Notes under the pieces: model-generated
The model's database searches: none
Told to the model about the DNA's origin: nothing
Seen by the model: the letters and a program-made list of their open reading frames with translations, nothing else
Assembly: GCF_038024125.1 (NCBI RefSeq)
Contig: NZ_CP150662.1
Span: 2,435,501-2,499,500 of the forward strand
Source: Polaribacter gangjinensis
GTDB taxonomy: Bacteria; Bacteroidota; Bacteroidia; Flavobacteriales; Flavobacteriaceae
Direction: 5' to 3'
Length of the DNA: 64,000 nucleotides
Program-made: the position numbers and the translations under genes
In this document: positions 25,656-34,473 of the stretch, piece after piece
Position numbering within the stretch: the first letter of the stretch is position 1
Layout of the letters: each line of letters starts with the position of its first letter

Positions 25656-26402
25656 ATGAGTAAGAGAACAGATAGTAATTTATATACCATAATTTTCGCT
25701 GTAATAATGGTGGTCATTGTGGGATCAGTATTGGCTTATTTTGCTACGTCTTTAAAACCAAATATCGACGAAAACAAGCGAATTGAAAAACAACAAAACA
25801 TCTTATATGCAATGGGTGTTAATGAAAATGATGACACTAATGCCAATTTTGTTTCTACAGCCGTTGCAGGACAAGAGTTTAACAAGTACATCAAAAAACA
25901 ATTGGTCATCCAAGGAGATAATATTACCGAAGATGAAAATGCATACTTGATTGATGTAAAACAACAACAATCTTTGGCAAAAGAAGGAAAACAACGCAAA
26001 TTGCCATTATTTGTAGGAGAAAAAGACGGTAAAACGTTTTATGTTGCTCCTATTTACGGAAAAGGATTGTGGGATGCCATTTGGGGATATGTAGCTATGG
26101 ATGAAAATATGGTTATTCAAGGTGCGTATTTTGATCACAAAGGTGAAACTCCAGGTTTGGGAGCAAACATCAAACAACGGTTTTTTATGGATGATTTTAT
26201 TGGAGAACATTTACTTACTGATTCAGGAGAATTTAAAGGAGTTACTGTTGCCAAAGGAAATAATGATCCAAAAAACGAAGAAAAATCAGATTATGAAGTA
26301 GACGCAATAGCTGGAGCAACCATTACAGGAGATGGAGTTTCTGCGATGATTAAATCGGATTTAAAATTGTATGTACCTTACTTTCAATCACTAAAAAATT
26401 AA
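25656..26402 (+). CDS. nqrC: Na+-translocating NADH:quinone reductase subunit C
   Basis: NqrC has one N-terminal membrane helix (residues about 10-30) and a periplasmic FMN-binding domain. The motif DAIAGATITGDG near the C-terminus is the ApbE-type flavinylation site, with Thr222 as the predicted attachment residue. The segment GETPGLGANI is also conserved. At 248 residues it has the normal length. It sits between nqrB and nqrD with 2- to 3-nt gaps. Confidence 0.97.
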   Translation: MSKRTDSNLYTIIFAVIMVVIVGSVLAYFATSLKPNIDENKRIEKQQNILYAMGVNENDDTNANFVSTAVAGQEFNKYIKKQLVIQGDNITEDENAYLIDVKQQQSLAKEGKQRKLPLFVGEKDGKTFYVAPIYGKGLWDAIWGYVAMDENMVIQGAYFDHKGETPGLGANIKQRFFMDDFIGEHLLTDSGEFKGVTVAKGNNDPKNEEKSDYEVDAIAGATITGDGVSAMIKSDLKLYVPYFQSLKN

Positions 26403-26405
26403 CTT

Positions 26406-27053
26406 ATGGGACTTTTATCAAAAAAAGACGCAGCTTTACTAACAGATCCATTAGCAGATAACAACCCAATTACCATTCAGGTTTTAGGAATTTGTTCGGC
26501 GTTGGCAATTACAGCAGAACTAAAAGCATCTATTGTAATGGCGGTTTCTGTAATGTTTGTATTAGCTCTAGGAAACGTAGTGATTTCTTTAATGAGAAAC
26601 ATCATTCCATCAAAAATCAGAATTATTGTACAATTAGTTGTAGTAGCTGCTTTGGTAATTATAGTGGATTTGGTGCTAAAAGCATTCGCATACGAATTGA
26701 GTAAAACACTTTCTGTATTTGTTGGTTTGATCATTACAAACTGTATCATTATGGGACGTTTTGAAGCTTTTGCTTTAGGAAACAGTCCTTGGAGATCTTT
26801 TTTAGACGGAATTGGAAATGCAGCAGGTTATGGAGTTATCCTTATAATTGTTGGATTTTTTAGAGAATTATTAGGCTCTGGAACGTTGTTAGGTTTTAAA
26901 GTTTTAGGAGATCCTATCGAAAAAACAGGATTGTATGCAATTGGTTATGAAAACAACGGATTTATGTTGCTATCACCAATGGCATTAATTGTTTTAGGAG
27001 TAATTATCTGGATTCAACGTTCAAGAAACAAAGCATTAATTGAAGAACATTAA
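26406..27053 (+). CDS. nqrD: Na+-translocating NADH:quinone reductase subunit D
   Basis: NqrD is a six-helix membrane subunit related to NqrE by inverted pseudo-symmetry; together they hold a membrane-embedded 2Fe-2S site. The 215-residue product is helix-rich and has the conserved VGLIITNCIIMGRFEAFA segment with its cysteine, and GFFRELLGSGTL. The next gene, nqrE, is separated by an unusual 79-bp spacer containing an inverted repeat, whereas the other junctions of the operon are only 2 to 4 bp. Confidence 0.97.
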   Translation: MGLLSKKDAALLTDPLADNNPITIQVLGICSALAITAELKASIVMAVSVMFVLALGNVVISLMRNIIPSKIRIIVQLVVVAALVIIVDLVLKAFAYELSKTLSVFVGLIITNCIIMGRFEAFALGNSPWRSFLDGIGNAAGYGVILIIVGFFRELLGSGTLLGFKVLGDPIEKTGLYAIGYENNGFMLLSPMALIVLGVIIWIQRSRNKALIEEH

Positions 27054-27070
27054 ATAATACATACAGTAAT

Positions 27071-27126
27071 CAGTTTCAGTTTACAGTCCATTTTACTGAA
27101 AACTGAAAACCGAAAACTGAAAACTA
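27071..27126 (+). repeat. Inverted/tandem ACTGAAA repeat in nqrD-nqrE spacer
   Basis: The spacer holds a left arm of CAGTTT units (27071-27087) and a right arm of tandem ACTGAAA/CCGAAA units (27095-27126) that can pair with it around a short loop. This looks like a small repetitive extragenic element inserted in the operon. It might affect the relative expression of nqrEF, but no T run follows, so it should not terminate transcription. Confidence 0.55.
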
Positions 27127-27132
27127 AAAATT

Positions 27133-27861
27133 ATGGAACACGTAGAATTATTTTTTAAATCGATATTTATAGACAACATGGTTTTTGCCACGTTCTTAGG
27201 AATGTGTTCATACCTAGCTGTTTCTAAAAAGGTATCTACAGCTGTAGGATTAGGAGCTGCTGTAATTTTCGTATTAGCAGTAACAGTTCCTTTAAACTGG
27301 TTGTTAGATCAGTACATTTTAAAAGAAGGAGCTTTGGTTTGGTTAGGACCTGAGTTTGCTAGCTATGATTTGAGTTTCTTGTCATTTATCATGTTTATTG
27401 CAACCATTGCAACCATGGTTCAATTGGTAGAAATTATTGTAGAGAAATTTTCACCAGCATTATACAATTCATTAGGTATTTTCTTACCGTTAATTGCAGT
27501 AAACTGTGCCATTTTAGGAGGAAGTTTATTCATGCAATCTCGTGAAATTCCTACTTTAGGATTGGCGTTGACGTATGGAGTTGGTTCAGGAATTGGTTGG
27601 TTTTTAGCCATTTTAGCGATTGCAGCTATTCGTGAAAAAATAAGATATTCAAGTGTTCCACCTGCTTTGCGAGGATTAGGAATTACATTTATCATAACTG
27701 GATTAATGGCTATCGGTTTTATGAGTTTTGGAGGAATGTTGACAGGAGGTGATGAAAAACCAGCAGAAAAACCAGCTGTAGAAGCAGTTATTAAAAAGCA
27801 AGAAATTAAAAAAGAAGACACGAAAGAAATCGTAGCTAAAAACACAACTTTAAACGAATAG
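27133..27861 (+). CDS. nqrE: Na+-translocating NADH:quinone reductase subunit E
   Basis: NqrE is the six-helix partner of NqrD. The 242-residue product begins [35 protein letters not shown] and contains [16 protein letters not shown], both typical, each with a conserved cysteine. Family members usually end near residue 200; here the last 40 residues form a Lys/Glu/Ala-rich soluble tail ([13 protein letters not shown] onward), probably a disordered cytoplasmic extension. It follows the repeat-bearing spacer and ends 4 nt before nqrF. Confidence 0.96.
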   Translation: MEHVELFFKSIFIDNMVFATFLGMCSYLAVSKKVSTAVGLGAAVIFVLAVTVPLNWLLDQYILKEGALVWLGPEFASYDLSFLSFIMFIATIATMVQLVEIIVEKFSPALYNSLGIFLPLIAVNCAILGGSLFMQSREIPTLGLALTYGVGSGIGWFLAILAIAAIREKIRYSSVPPALRGLGITFIITGLMAIGFMSFGGMLTGGDEKPAEKPAVEAVIKKQEIKKEDTKEIVAKNTTLNE

Positions 27862-27865
27862 TAGC

Positions 27866-29173
27866 ATGATATTAGCAACAGGCATCACAGGAACTATTTT
27901 TGCGACAGTAGCAGCTTTTTTAATCATATCATTGATTTTAATTGCATTGTTATTGTTTGTAAAACAAAAATTATCACCTTCAGGTCCAGTAACGATAACC
28001 ATTAATGGTGAGAAAAAAATTGAAGTTGCATCAGGAAGTACTCTTTTAACAACTTTAGGAAACGAAAAAATATTTTTACCATCTGCTTGTGGTGGAGGTG
28101 GATCTTGCATTCAATGTGAGTGCCACGTTTTAGAAGGTGGAGGTGAAGCTCTGCCTACTGAGATTCCGCATTTTACCAAAAAAGAATTGAAAGCAGGAGC
28201 ACGTTTGGCATGTCAAGTAAAAGTAAAACAAGACATGAACATTTCAATTCCGGAAGAAGTATTTGGAATTAAAAAATGGGAAGGAACTGTTGTTAGAAAT
28301 TATAACGTAGCTTCATTCATCAAAGAATTTGTGGTAGAAATTCCTGAAGATATGGGGTACAAAGCAGGAGGTTACATTCAAATTGAAATTCCACAATGTG
28401 AAATAAAATATTCAGATATTGATATTACTGCACACCCAGAAGAGCATGAAACTCCTGATAAATTCCAAGCAGAATGGGATAAATTTGGTTTGTGGTCATT
28501 AGTTATGAAAAATAATGAAACTGTAGAACGTGCTTATTCTATGGCTTCTTTCCCTGCTGAAGGAAGAGAAATCATGTTGAATGTTCGTATTGCAACTCCG
28601 CCTTGGGATAGAGCTAAAAACGGTTGGATGGATGTAAATCCAGGAGTAGCATCATCATACATTTTTTCAAGAAAGAAAGGCGATAAAGTTACGATCTCAG
28701 GACCTTATGGAGAGTTTTTCATTAATGAATCAGATGCTGAAATGTTATACGTTGGTGGTGGTGCAGGTATGGCTCCAATGCGTTCTCATTTATATCATTT
28801 ATTTAAAACCTTAAAAACAGGTAGAAAAGTAACTTATTGGTATGGAGGTCGTTCTAAAAGAGAATTGTTTTATATAGACCATTTTAAATCTTTAGAAAGA
28901 GATTTTCCAAATTTCAAATTCTATTTAGCGTTGTCTGAGCCTTTACCAGAAGATAATTGGAAAGTTAAAAAAGACATTAATGATGAAGGAGATGGATTTG
29001 TTGGATTTATTCATAATTGTGTAATTGACAATTATTTGAGTAAACACGATTCTCCAGAAGATATTGAATTGTATTTCTGTGGTCCACCATTGATGAACAA
29101 AGCTGTTCAAAAAATGGGTGAAGACTTTGGAATTCCAGATGAAAATATTCGTTTCGACGATTTTGGAGGATAA
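27866..29173 (+). CDS. nqrF: Na+-translocating NADH:quinone reductase subunit F
   Basis: NqrF is the NADH-oxidising entry subunit. The 435-residue product has an N-terminal membrane helix (residues about 8-33) and a ferredoxin domain with 2Fe-2S ligands Cys75, Cys81, Cys84 and Cys116 (CGGGGSCIQC then ACQ). An FAD-binding domain (RAYSMASFP) and an NADH-binding domain (GGGAGMAPMRSH and the C-terminal YFCGPPLMNKAV) follow. It is the last gene of the operon and is followed by the strong terminator at 29195-29233. Confidence 0.97.
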   Translation: MILATGITGTIFATVAAFLIISLILIALLLFVKQKLSPSGPVTITINGEKKIEVASGSTLLTTLGNEKIFLPSACGGGGSCIQCECHVLEGGGEALPTEIPHFTKKELKAGARLACQVKVKQDMNISIPEEVFGIKKWEGTVVRNYNVASFIKEFVVEIPEDMGYKAGGYIQIEIPQCEIKYSDIDITAHPEEHETPDKFQAEWDKFGLWSLVMKNNETVERAYSMASFPAEGREIMLNVRIATPPWDRAKNGWMDVNPGVASSYIFSRKKGDKVTISGPYGEFFINESDAEMLYVGGGAGMAPMRSHLYHLFKTLKTGRKVTYWYGGRSKRELFYIDHFKSLERDFPNFKFYLALSEPLPEDNWKVKKDINDEGDGFVGFIHNCVIDNYLSKHDSPEDIELYFCGPPLMNKAVQKMGEDFGIPDENIRFDDFGG

Positions 29174-29194
29174 TAATGTATCCAAAATATATTT

Positions 29195-29233
29195 AAAAAA
29201 AGCGGTTTAAGAATTTCTTAAACCGCTTTTTTT
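29195..29233. terminator. Bidirectional terminator after nqrF
   Basis: A near-perfect palindrome, with seven A residues, AGCGGTTTAAGAA, its complement and seven T residues, forms a very stable hairpin. It serves the nqr operon on the + strand and the convergent small gene ending at 29232 on the - strand. Confidence 0.9.
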
Positions 29234-29693
29234 ATGCTAAAAATGTATCTAAATGATACACAGGTTGCCCGTTTTCTTGTTCAAAAAGTTTTGAATAATC
29301 CATAACATTATCAATATTATCAAGTTTACAAAGCAAGGCAACTACTGCCACTAATCCATCAAACAAAACCTCTTTTGAAGTAGGGTTAGAAGGTCTTTTA
29401 TTGTAATGACACAAAGGCGTTTTAAACCCGCAAGCTTCTAAGAAAACCTTTTCAATCTGTAAGATTTCAGAAGGAGCATAGCCATTAAATTTTCTTCCTA
29501 GATTTTCATGAACTCTACCAACATAACTCAATTGTAAGGAACCATGCCCATTTGTAAGATGTTTCCAACTGTCATGATTGTCTAAAATATTGCCAACAGC
29601 ACACGCTTTACAATCCTCAGGATTCAATAAATTTTGATGATATGCATTGTATAATTTCATAAGTGCTTGCTCTAATCTTTTCGTTGTTTTCAT
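29232..29693 (-). CDS. Conserved hypothetical protein next to nqrF
   Basis: The 153-residue product is cytoplasmic (no signal or membrane segment), mostly helical, and has conserved-looking cysteines in NPEDCKACAVGNIL and ACGFKTPLCHYNKRP. From memory, close relatives are common in Flavobacteriia, often next to the nqr operon, and are sometimes labelled as an NqrF subunit. This protein has none of the NqrF domains, so that label is probably transferred from the neighbour. Its function is unknown. It converges on nqrF and shares its terminator. Confidence 0.8.
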   Translation of the reverse strand: MKTTKRLEQALMKLYNAYHQNLLNPEDCKACAVGNILDNHDSWKHLTNGHGSLQLSYVGRVHENLGRKFNGYAPSEILQIEKVFLEACGFKTPLCHYNKRPSNPTSKEVLFDGLVAVVALLCKLDNIDNVMDYSKLFEQENGQPVYHLDTFLA

Positions 29694-29800
29694 CTCCTAT
29701 ATATTTTTCTCTAAATTACTAAAAACGATTCAAAAATCAAATCTTGAAATTGGAATCATCATATTTAGAATTATATTAAATTAAGAGTTCACTACATTTT

Positions 29801-29828
29801 TTTGTGAATTGATTAAATTGTATTTTTG
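29801..29828 (+). promoter_or_regulatory. Predicted promoter of retropepsin-like gene
   Basis: TTTG at 29801-29804 and TATTTTTG at 29821-29828 fit the -33/-7 consensus with a 16-nt spacing (slightly short). The start codon lies 18 nt downstream. Confidence 0.45.
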
Positions 29829-29846
29829 AAACTCGAAATCATCAGA

Positions 29847-30314
29847 ATGAAGAAGATTCAAAAAATATTAGAGAAGCAAAAATATATCAAAGTAAAATTG
29901 AAGAATATCGCTACCAATCATCTAGAATTGAAGGCGAAAATCAATGATATTAAAGGACGATTTATTTTAGATACGGGTGCTTCAAACTCTTGTGTAGGAG
30001 TTAATTTTATTGAATTCTTTAAATTGGATGCTACTCAAAGTGATACCAAAGCTGCTGGAGCAGGAGCTATTGATATGGAAACACAAGAATCAAAAAATAA
30101 TTTCCTAAAAATTGGTGATTGGAAAACCAATAACTGTCATTTGGTATTGTTCAATTTATCGCATGTAAATACGGCACTTGTACAACACAATGCGAATGAA
30201 GTTCACGGAATTATTGGGGCAGATATTTTACGCCAAGGAAAAGCATTTATAGACTATAACAAAAATATGTTGTATCTAAAAAAAATAAAAAAAAATAAAC
30301 ATAAAAACGATTGA
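29847..30314 (+). CDS. Retropepsin-like aspartic protease family protein
   Basis: The start is the ATG at 29847; the frame extends to a TTG at 29826, but that codon is inside the predicted -7 box. The 155-residue product has a single aspartic-protease half with the active-site motif FILDTGASNSCVG (Asp-Thr-Gly) and the later hydrophobic-hydrophobic-Gly motif in IIGADILRQGKAFIDY. Clan AA proteins of this size act as homodimers. There is no signal peptide, so it is probably cytoplasmic; the substrate is unknown. It ends 2 nt before the YqeY-like gene and is probably cotranscribed. Confidence 0.85.
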   Translation: MKKIQKILEKQKYIKVKLKNIATNHLELKAKINDIKGRFILDTGASNSCVGVNFIEFFKLDATQSDTKAAGAGAIDMETQESKNNFLKIGDWKTNNCHLVLFNLSHVNTALVQHNANEVHGIIGADILRQGKAFIDYNKNMLYLKKIKKNKHKND

Positions 30315-30316
30315 AT

Positions 30317-30766
30317 ATGAGTTTGCAAGTACAAGTTATGGACAAAATGAAAGAAGCAATGAAAGCAAAAGACACTGTTGCTTTACAAGCTTTAAGAGCG
30401 GTAAAATCGGCATTTTTATTGGCGAAAACAGAGGCAGGAGCTCAATCAGATTTGACAGAAGAACAAGAAATAAAAATCATCCAAAAACAAGTAAAACAAC
30501 GTAAAGATAGTGTTGCCATTTTTTTACAACAAGGAAGAGAGGATTTAGCTACTCCTGAATTACAAGAAATAGCCATTTTAGAGCAATTTTTACCAAAAGC
30601 ACTTTCAGAAGATGAAGTAGCAGCTGTTGTCATAGAAACAATTACAAGTCTTGGAGCCTCAGGAATGCAAGATATGGGTAAAGTGATGGGTGTAGTATCC
30701 AAAAAATTAGCAGGGCAGGCAGATGGAAAAATGATTGCTGATTTGGTTAAAAAGCACTTATTGTAA
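30317..30766 (+). CDS. GatB/YqeY domain-containing protein
   Basis: The start is the ATG at 30317 rather than the upstream TTG at 30311, which overlaps the previous stop. The 149-residue product is the stand-alone YqeY form: KDTVALQALRAVKSAF near the N-terminus, KQVKQRKDSVAIFLQQGREDLA in the middle and a C-terminal tail-like helical domain (MGKVMGVVSKKLAGQADGKMIADLVKK). The fold is shared with the tail domain of the GatB amidotransferase subunit, which contacts tRNA. The precise role is not established. It lies just upstream of a tRNA gene. Confidence 0.93.
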   Translation: MSLQVQVMDKMKEAMKAKDTVALQALRAVKSAFLLAKTEAGAQSDLTEEQEIKIIQKQVKQRKDSVAIFLQQGREDLATPELQEIAILEQFLPKALSEDEVAAVVIETITSLGASGMQDMGKVMGVVSKKLAGQADGKMIADLVKKHLL

Positions 30767-30777
30767 TCATTAATTTT

Positions 30778-30851
30778 GGCCCCATAGTTCAACTGGATAG
30801 AATATCAGATTTCGGCTCTGACTGTTGAAGGTTCGAATCCTTCTGGGGTCA
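30778..30851 (+). tRNA. tRNA-Arg (anticodon TCG)
   Basis: A 74-nt cloverleaf is complete: acceptor GGCCCCA pairs with TGGGGTC (one G-T pair), the anticodon stem TCAGA/TCTGA encloses loop TTTCGGC with anticodon TCG at 30812-30814, and the T arm is GAAGG/CCTTC around TTCGAAT. The 3' CCA is not encoded. It would read CGA codons. A terminator follows immediately. Confidence 0.95.
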
Positions 30852-30852
30852 C

Positions 30853-30887
30853 AAAAAAGCCCGCAATTTAAAAAGTTGCGGGCTTTT
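30853..30887 (+). terminator. Intrinsic terminator after tRNA-Arg
   Basis: An A-rich arm with AGCCCGCAA pairs with TTGCGGGCTTTT around a 9-nt loop, giving a GC-rich stem with A/T flanks right after the tRNA. Confidence 0.88.
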
Positions 30888-30930
30888 ATTTTAAAAGAGG
30901 ATATTGTATTGTAATTTTTTTTAAGTATTA

Positions 30931-33900
30931 TCAATGAATTAGAAACTTCTTTGAAAAATATTTACCTGATGATTTTTCAATTAAGATATATAAACCATGA
31001 GAAAGATGATCAACATTTATTGAATTACCATTAAGAAAGTTTTTTAAATTTATAACTTTAGTTCCTAGTATATTATAAATTTCAATATTTAGATTTTCAA
31101 AATCAGAAAAATCTATCTTTAATTTTTTATTGGCTTTGTCGTAAAAAATTTTAAAATCTTTGGTATTCATTTCTTGAATATTTAATGTATATTCTGAGTC
31201 CCAAGAGCCTGCGTCATTTCCGTCTGAGCCAAAATCAATAGGACTATCAACACCTGTTTCGACAACATCATAAATTACTTTTCCTATTGAACTATCGAAA
31301 CGTAAATTAGAAGCATTTAAATCTGCTTCAATTTTTGATGTAGAGAAAGTATCATTTGAACCTAGTAAAGGCACAATTTTTCTTGTCAATGAATTTACTA
31401 AATTTAATTCAACACTTGCAGATAACCCTATATCAGAATTTGCAGTAGTAGCAGTATTGCCATAAATTAAACAATTCTCAATTGTTAATGGCCTTGTTCC
31501 CTCAATTAAAATACCACCACCTTTTGATTGATTAACTCCTCCTGTAAAACTATTTTTAAAAAAAGTTGAATTTGTAATGCTACTTTCTGCATTATTACCA
31601 AGCAAACATAAAGCACCACCTTTTGATGTTGCAGAATTTTCTACAAAAGTTGATTGGCTTAGTGTGATTTTTCTTCCATTTGTAGTTGTGAAAATAGCGC
31701 CACCTTCAGTGGCCTTGTTTCCTTTAAACAAGGAATTTATAATGGTTAAATCTCCTGTACCAGAAGCATAAATTGCACCGCCATTATTAGAAGTTGTATT
31801 GTTTAAAAAGCTGCATTTATCAAAAAATAAATTAGCATCAACAGTTACGTTTACAATAGCTCCTTGAATATCAGACACTATATCTTTAAATGTAATATTG
31901 GTAAATGTAATTGTTTTTCCACTAGTTGAAATGTTATACATTCTTTTAATACCAACTGGCTTTAGAACAGCATCAGCTCTTCCTTCTATCGAAAGTGATT
32001 TGTCTAAAATAACTTCATTATATTGATTAACGGATCCAATAATTACAATTTTATCACCTTCTGATGCAGCACTTACTGCATGACTAATTGTGAAAAAAGC
32101 ATTGTCTTCACTTAATCCACTATTGGTATTTAATCCAGTAGCTTTAACAAAATATGTTGTTTGTAATTTGAAATCGCTTGTTTGAACAGTATTTGATGCA
32201 GGAGAGGTACCAATTGAATTTTTAGCTTTTACTCTGTAATAATAGTTGCCTTGTTGCAAATTTGTATCTGTGTACGTTTCAGTATTTGCTGGCAGTGTTG
32301 CTATTGTTTGAAAATTAACTCCATCTAATGATCGTTCTAAAATGTAATTGGTTTCTTCAATAGAAATATCATGCCAAGTAAGCTCTACAAATTTTTCTGT
32401 TTCGGAAAATTTATAATTATTTACAACTAATTTCCCAGGAGAATCAGGCAGTATGCCAAATGTTTTTCTATCGTTTAATTGAGCCTTGTAGAGAGAGGTT
32501 ATTTTTAAATTTCTTCCAGTTCCTTCAATATAGCCTGCAGGTTTTAAAAAAGGACCATTTGCATTTACATAAGCAGCTATACAGCCAATAGCATAATTCT
32601 GTCCAATCGGTGGTTTTTGAACTACAATTTTATTTGCAGGTGCATCAATATTCCAAGCAACACCATTAGTTAATGTCCAGCCATGACCAGTTCCATAATC
32701 ACCTCTATTGTGTAAACCTAAAATAAAACCGGCTCTTGTGTTTCTCCAAGAAATATTATCAAAAAGCATTCCTTGACCCCATCGTCTATGAGACTCAGAA
32801 CTAGTATAGTCTCCTGTAGAAGAACAATTTGTAAAAACGATGCCATTTACATCACTTGCTCCATTCGCCACAAATGAATGTCTGCCATCTGATGCTGTAC
32901 AATTATCAAAAAGAATATTATTACAGTGATCTTCAACATTAAAATTATATCTCCACCCTCCAGAAATTGGGCCATGCACTTCTAAAACTTTCGTATTTAC
33001 TACTGAACAACGAGTTGCCTCATCAAATTTAACTCCAGAAAAACTCATTCTTAGCGCAGTAACATTTTTTACCCAAGAATTATCTACACCTACCATATTA
33101 ATGCATATTTTAATATGATTTCTACTTGTAACTCCTGATGATTCGACAAAAATTCGTAAGTTTTCTATTCCACATTCTTTAATTTGACTAGTTCCTTGAA
33201 ATTTATAAACATAAGATTGAGATAGCGATCTATCTAATACGTCATAAATTGGAGTTGCTACTTGAATTTTATTTCCATCAATTTTTGTGATATGCCTATT
33301 AAAAACCAAATCTATTTCACCAGGCATCCAAGGACTGTCTGAACCAACTCCCCCATTTTCAATTACTTCTAACCATTTTGTTGTGCTTGGGTGTTTAATT
33401 ATGATATTGTCTCCAACATTGAATACAGATGCGTCAGTAACTTCAAAAGTTCTACTTCCTGCAGGTATGTATGGGCTTGTAATATCTTTTCTAGTTCCAG
33501 CAACTTCTGCTCTAAAACCACTTTTATTATTAGTTCCTATGGTTATTAATGTTCTTTCAGAAGGTGTATTTCCAACGCCAATAAGAATTGTGTTTGATGA
33601 TGGGTCTTGCCCATCTCCAGAACCACGAAGAACCACTCCACTTTTATTTATGGTTAATACTCCATTAATCCTATATTCTCCGGGTAATAAAAGCAAAGTA
33701 CCTCTATGTCCGTTAGCATTTAATGGCAATGCTCCTACCTCATTAATTGCAGCCTGAATATGCGCTGTATTATCGCCAGCAATTGGGCTTATTTGTTTAA
33801 CAACTGCTACATTGGGTAATGCTGCTTCCCCATTTTTATAGCCTGCAAAACTAAAGTCAGGAATATGGTTGCCGTCTTTGTCAGAGACATATACCAATTG

Positions 33901-34011
33901 ATTCGCATTGTTGTGAAATAGAATTGAAGACTCATATTGAGCCTGTATTAAATTAGAAACTAACAAAAGTAAATAAATTGAAAAAGTATTTACATAATTC
34001 ACTCTTTTCAT
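30931..34011 (-). CDS. T9SS-exported two-beta-helix protein (pectate-lyase-like), FN3 linker
   Basis: The 1026-residue product has a signal peptide ending LIQAQ and a large right-handed beta-helix of pectate-lyase-like type (about 55-520, opening with DGNHIPDFSFAGY and GDNTAHIQAAINEV). A fibronectin-III domain (about 530-620) and a second, smaller beta-helix (about 625-945) follow, then a T9SS type A sorting domain. The second helix begins YFVKATGLNTNSG and ends SPIDFGSDGNDAGSWDS, a module shared with the genes at 38545, 41500 and 42972. The first helix may be a polysaccharide lyase or hydrolase, but I see no family-specific catalytic set. It diverges from the SARP-like regulator, and operator-like repeats lie 81 bp upstream. 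It probably forms the left end of the PUL. Confidence 0.85.
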   Translation of the reverse strand: MKRVNYVNTFSIYLLLLVSNLIQAQYESSILFHNNANQLVYVSDKDGNHIPDFSFAGYKNGEAALPNVAVVKQISPIAGDNTAHIQAAINEVGALPLNANGHRGTLLLLPGEYRINGVLTINKSGVVLRGSGDGQDPSSNTILIGVGNTPSERTLITIGTNNKSGFRAEVAGTRKDITSPYIPAGSRTFEVTDASVFNVGDNIIIKHPSTTKWLEVIENGGVGSDSPWMPGEIDLVFNRHITKIDGNKIQVATPIYDVLDRSLSQSYVYKFQGTSQIKECGIENLRIFVESSGVTSRNHIKICINMVGVDNSWVKNVTALRMSFSGVKFDEATRCSVVNTKVLEVHGPISGGWRYNFNVEDHCNNILFDNCTASDGRHSFVANGASDVNGIVFTNCSSTGDYTSSESHRRWGQGMLFDNISWRNTRAGFILGLHNRGDYGTGHGWTLTNGVAWNIDAPANKIVVQKPPIGQNYAIGCIAAYVNANGPFLKPAGYIEGTGRNLKITSLYKAQLNDRKTFGILPDSPGKLVVNNYKFSETEKFVELTWHDISIEETNYILERSLDGVNFQTIATLPANTETYTDTNLQQGNYYYRVKAKNSIGTSPASNTVQTSDFKLQTTYFVKATGLNTNSGLSEDNAFFTISHAVSAASEGDKIVIIGSVNQYNEVILDKSLSIEGRADAVLKPVGIKRMYNISTSGKTITFTNITFKDIVSDIQGAIVNVTVDANLFFDKCSFLNNTTSNNGGAIYASGTGDLTIINSLFKGNKATEGGAIFTTTNGRKITLSQSTFVENSATSKGGALCLLGNNAESSITNSTFFKNSFTGGVNQSKGGGILIEGTRPLTIENCLIYGNTATTANSDIGLSASVELNLVNSLTRKIVPLLGSNDTFSTSKIEADLNASNLRFDSSIGKVIYDVVETGVDSPIDFGSDGNDAGSWDSEYTLNIQEMNTKDFKIFYDKANKKLKIDFSDFENLNIEIYNILGTKVINLKNFLNGNSINVDHLSHGLYILIEKSSGKYFSKKFLIH

Positions 34012-34473
34012 AAATTACAAATTATAATATAATTAAACTTTATTGGTTTAGTAATTCTTTTAACCTTTCAAATAGCAAATAAATACTCAATTATTAATTT
34101 TACCTTAATTAATAATTAATATCAAAAAATTAAAACCATTTAGTCTTTAAATTATCTTATTTCAATTAAGGTCTAAAACTCAAAACAGATAATATAAAAT
34201 ACGTATGTAATTTCTTATTTAAGGCGTAAATTATCCTTTAAAAGCATAATTAATAAAACATATAAATTTCAAAAATTAAAAGAAGCAACAAAACAAAAAA
34301 TATATTTACTCTTGAATATTGAATAAATACTTTTTTTAAAAGTTCTCTTTAGTTTTCAAAATTTAAATATTTTATGCTACCCTATTTCTTTATATATTTG
34401 CTAAAATTATCTTAAAATAGCTATTTGAAAATTTAAAAAGTTATTTAATAATTATGCTTAATTTTCATTTAAA
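34012..34473. other. Divergent intergenic control region of the PUL
   Basis: This 462-bp, very AT-rich gap separates the beta-helix gene (leftward) from the regulator gene (rightward). It contains the operator-like repeats at 34092-34120 and a -7-like TATATTTG at 34393-34400 about 74 nt before the regulator start. No gene is seen in it. Confidence 0.6.
34092..34120. promoter_or_regulatory. Candidate SARP-type operator, site 1 (3 heptamers, 11-bp period)
   Basis: TATTAAT (34092-34098), CCTTAAT (34103-34109) and AATTAAT (34114-34120) are spaced exactly 11 bp apart with 4-nt gaps. The core is nearly palindromic, so orientation is ambiguous; it lies 81 bp upstream of the leftward beta-helix gene. 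This could be chance in AT-rich DNA, but the same layout recurs at four other PUL promoters. Confidence 0.45.

Noticed and set aside
29232..29693. Labelling this gene as an NqrF subunit
   Set aside because: It has no ferredoxin, FAD or NADH-binding motif; a complete nqrF lies next to it.
33287..33757. 156-codon frame opposite the 30931-34011 gene
   Set aside because: It is antisense to a gene with clear domains and signal peptide, and has no motif of its own.
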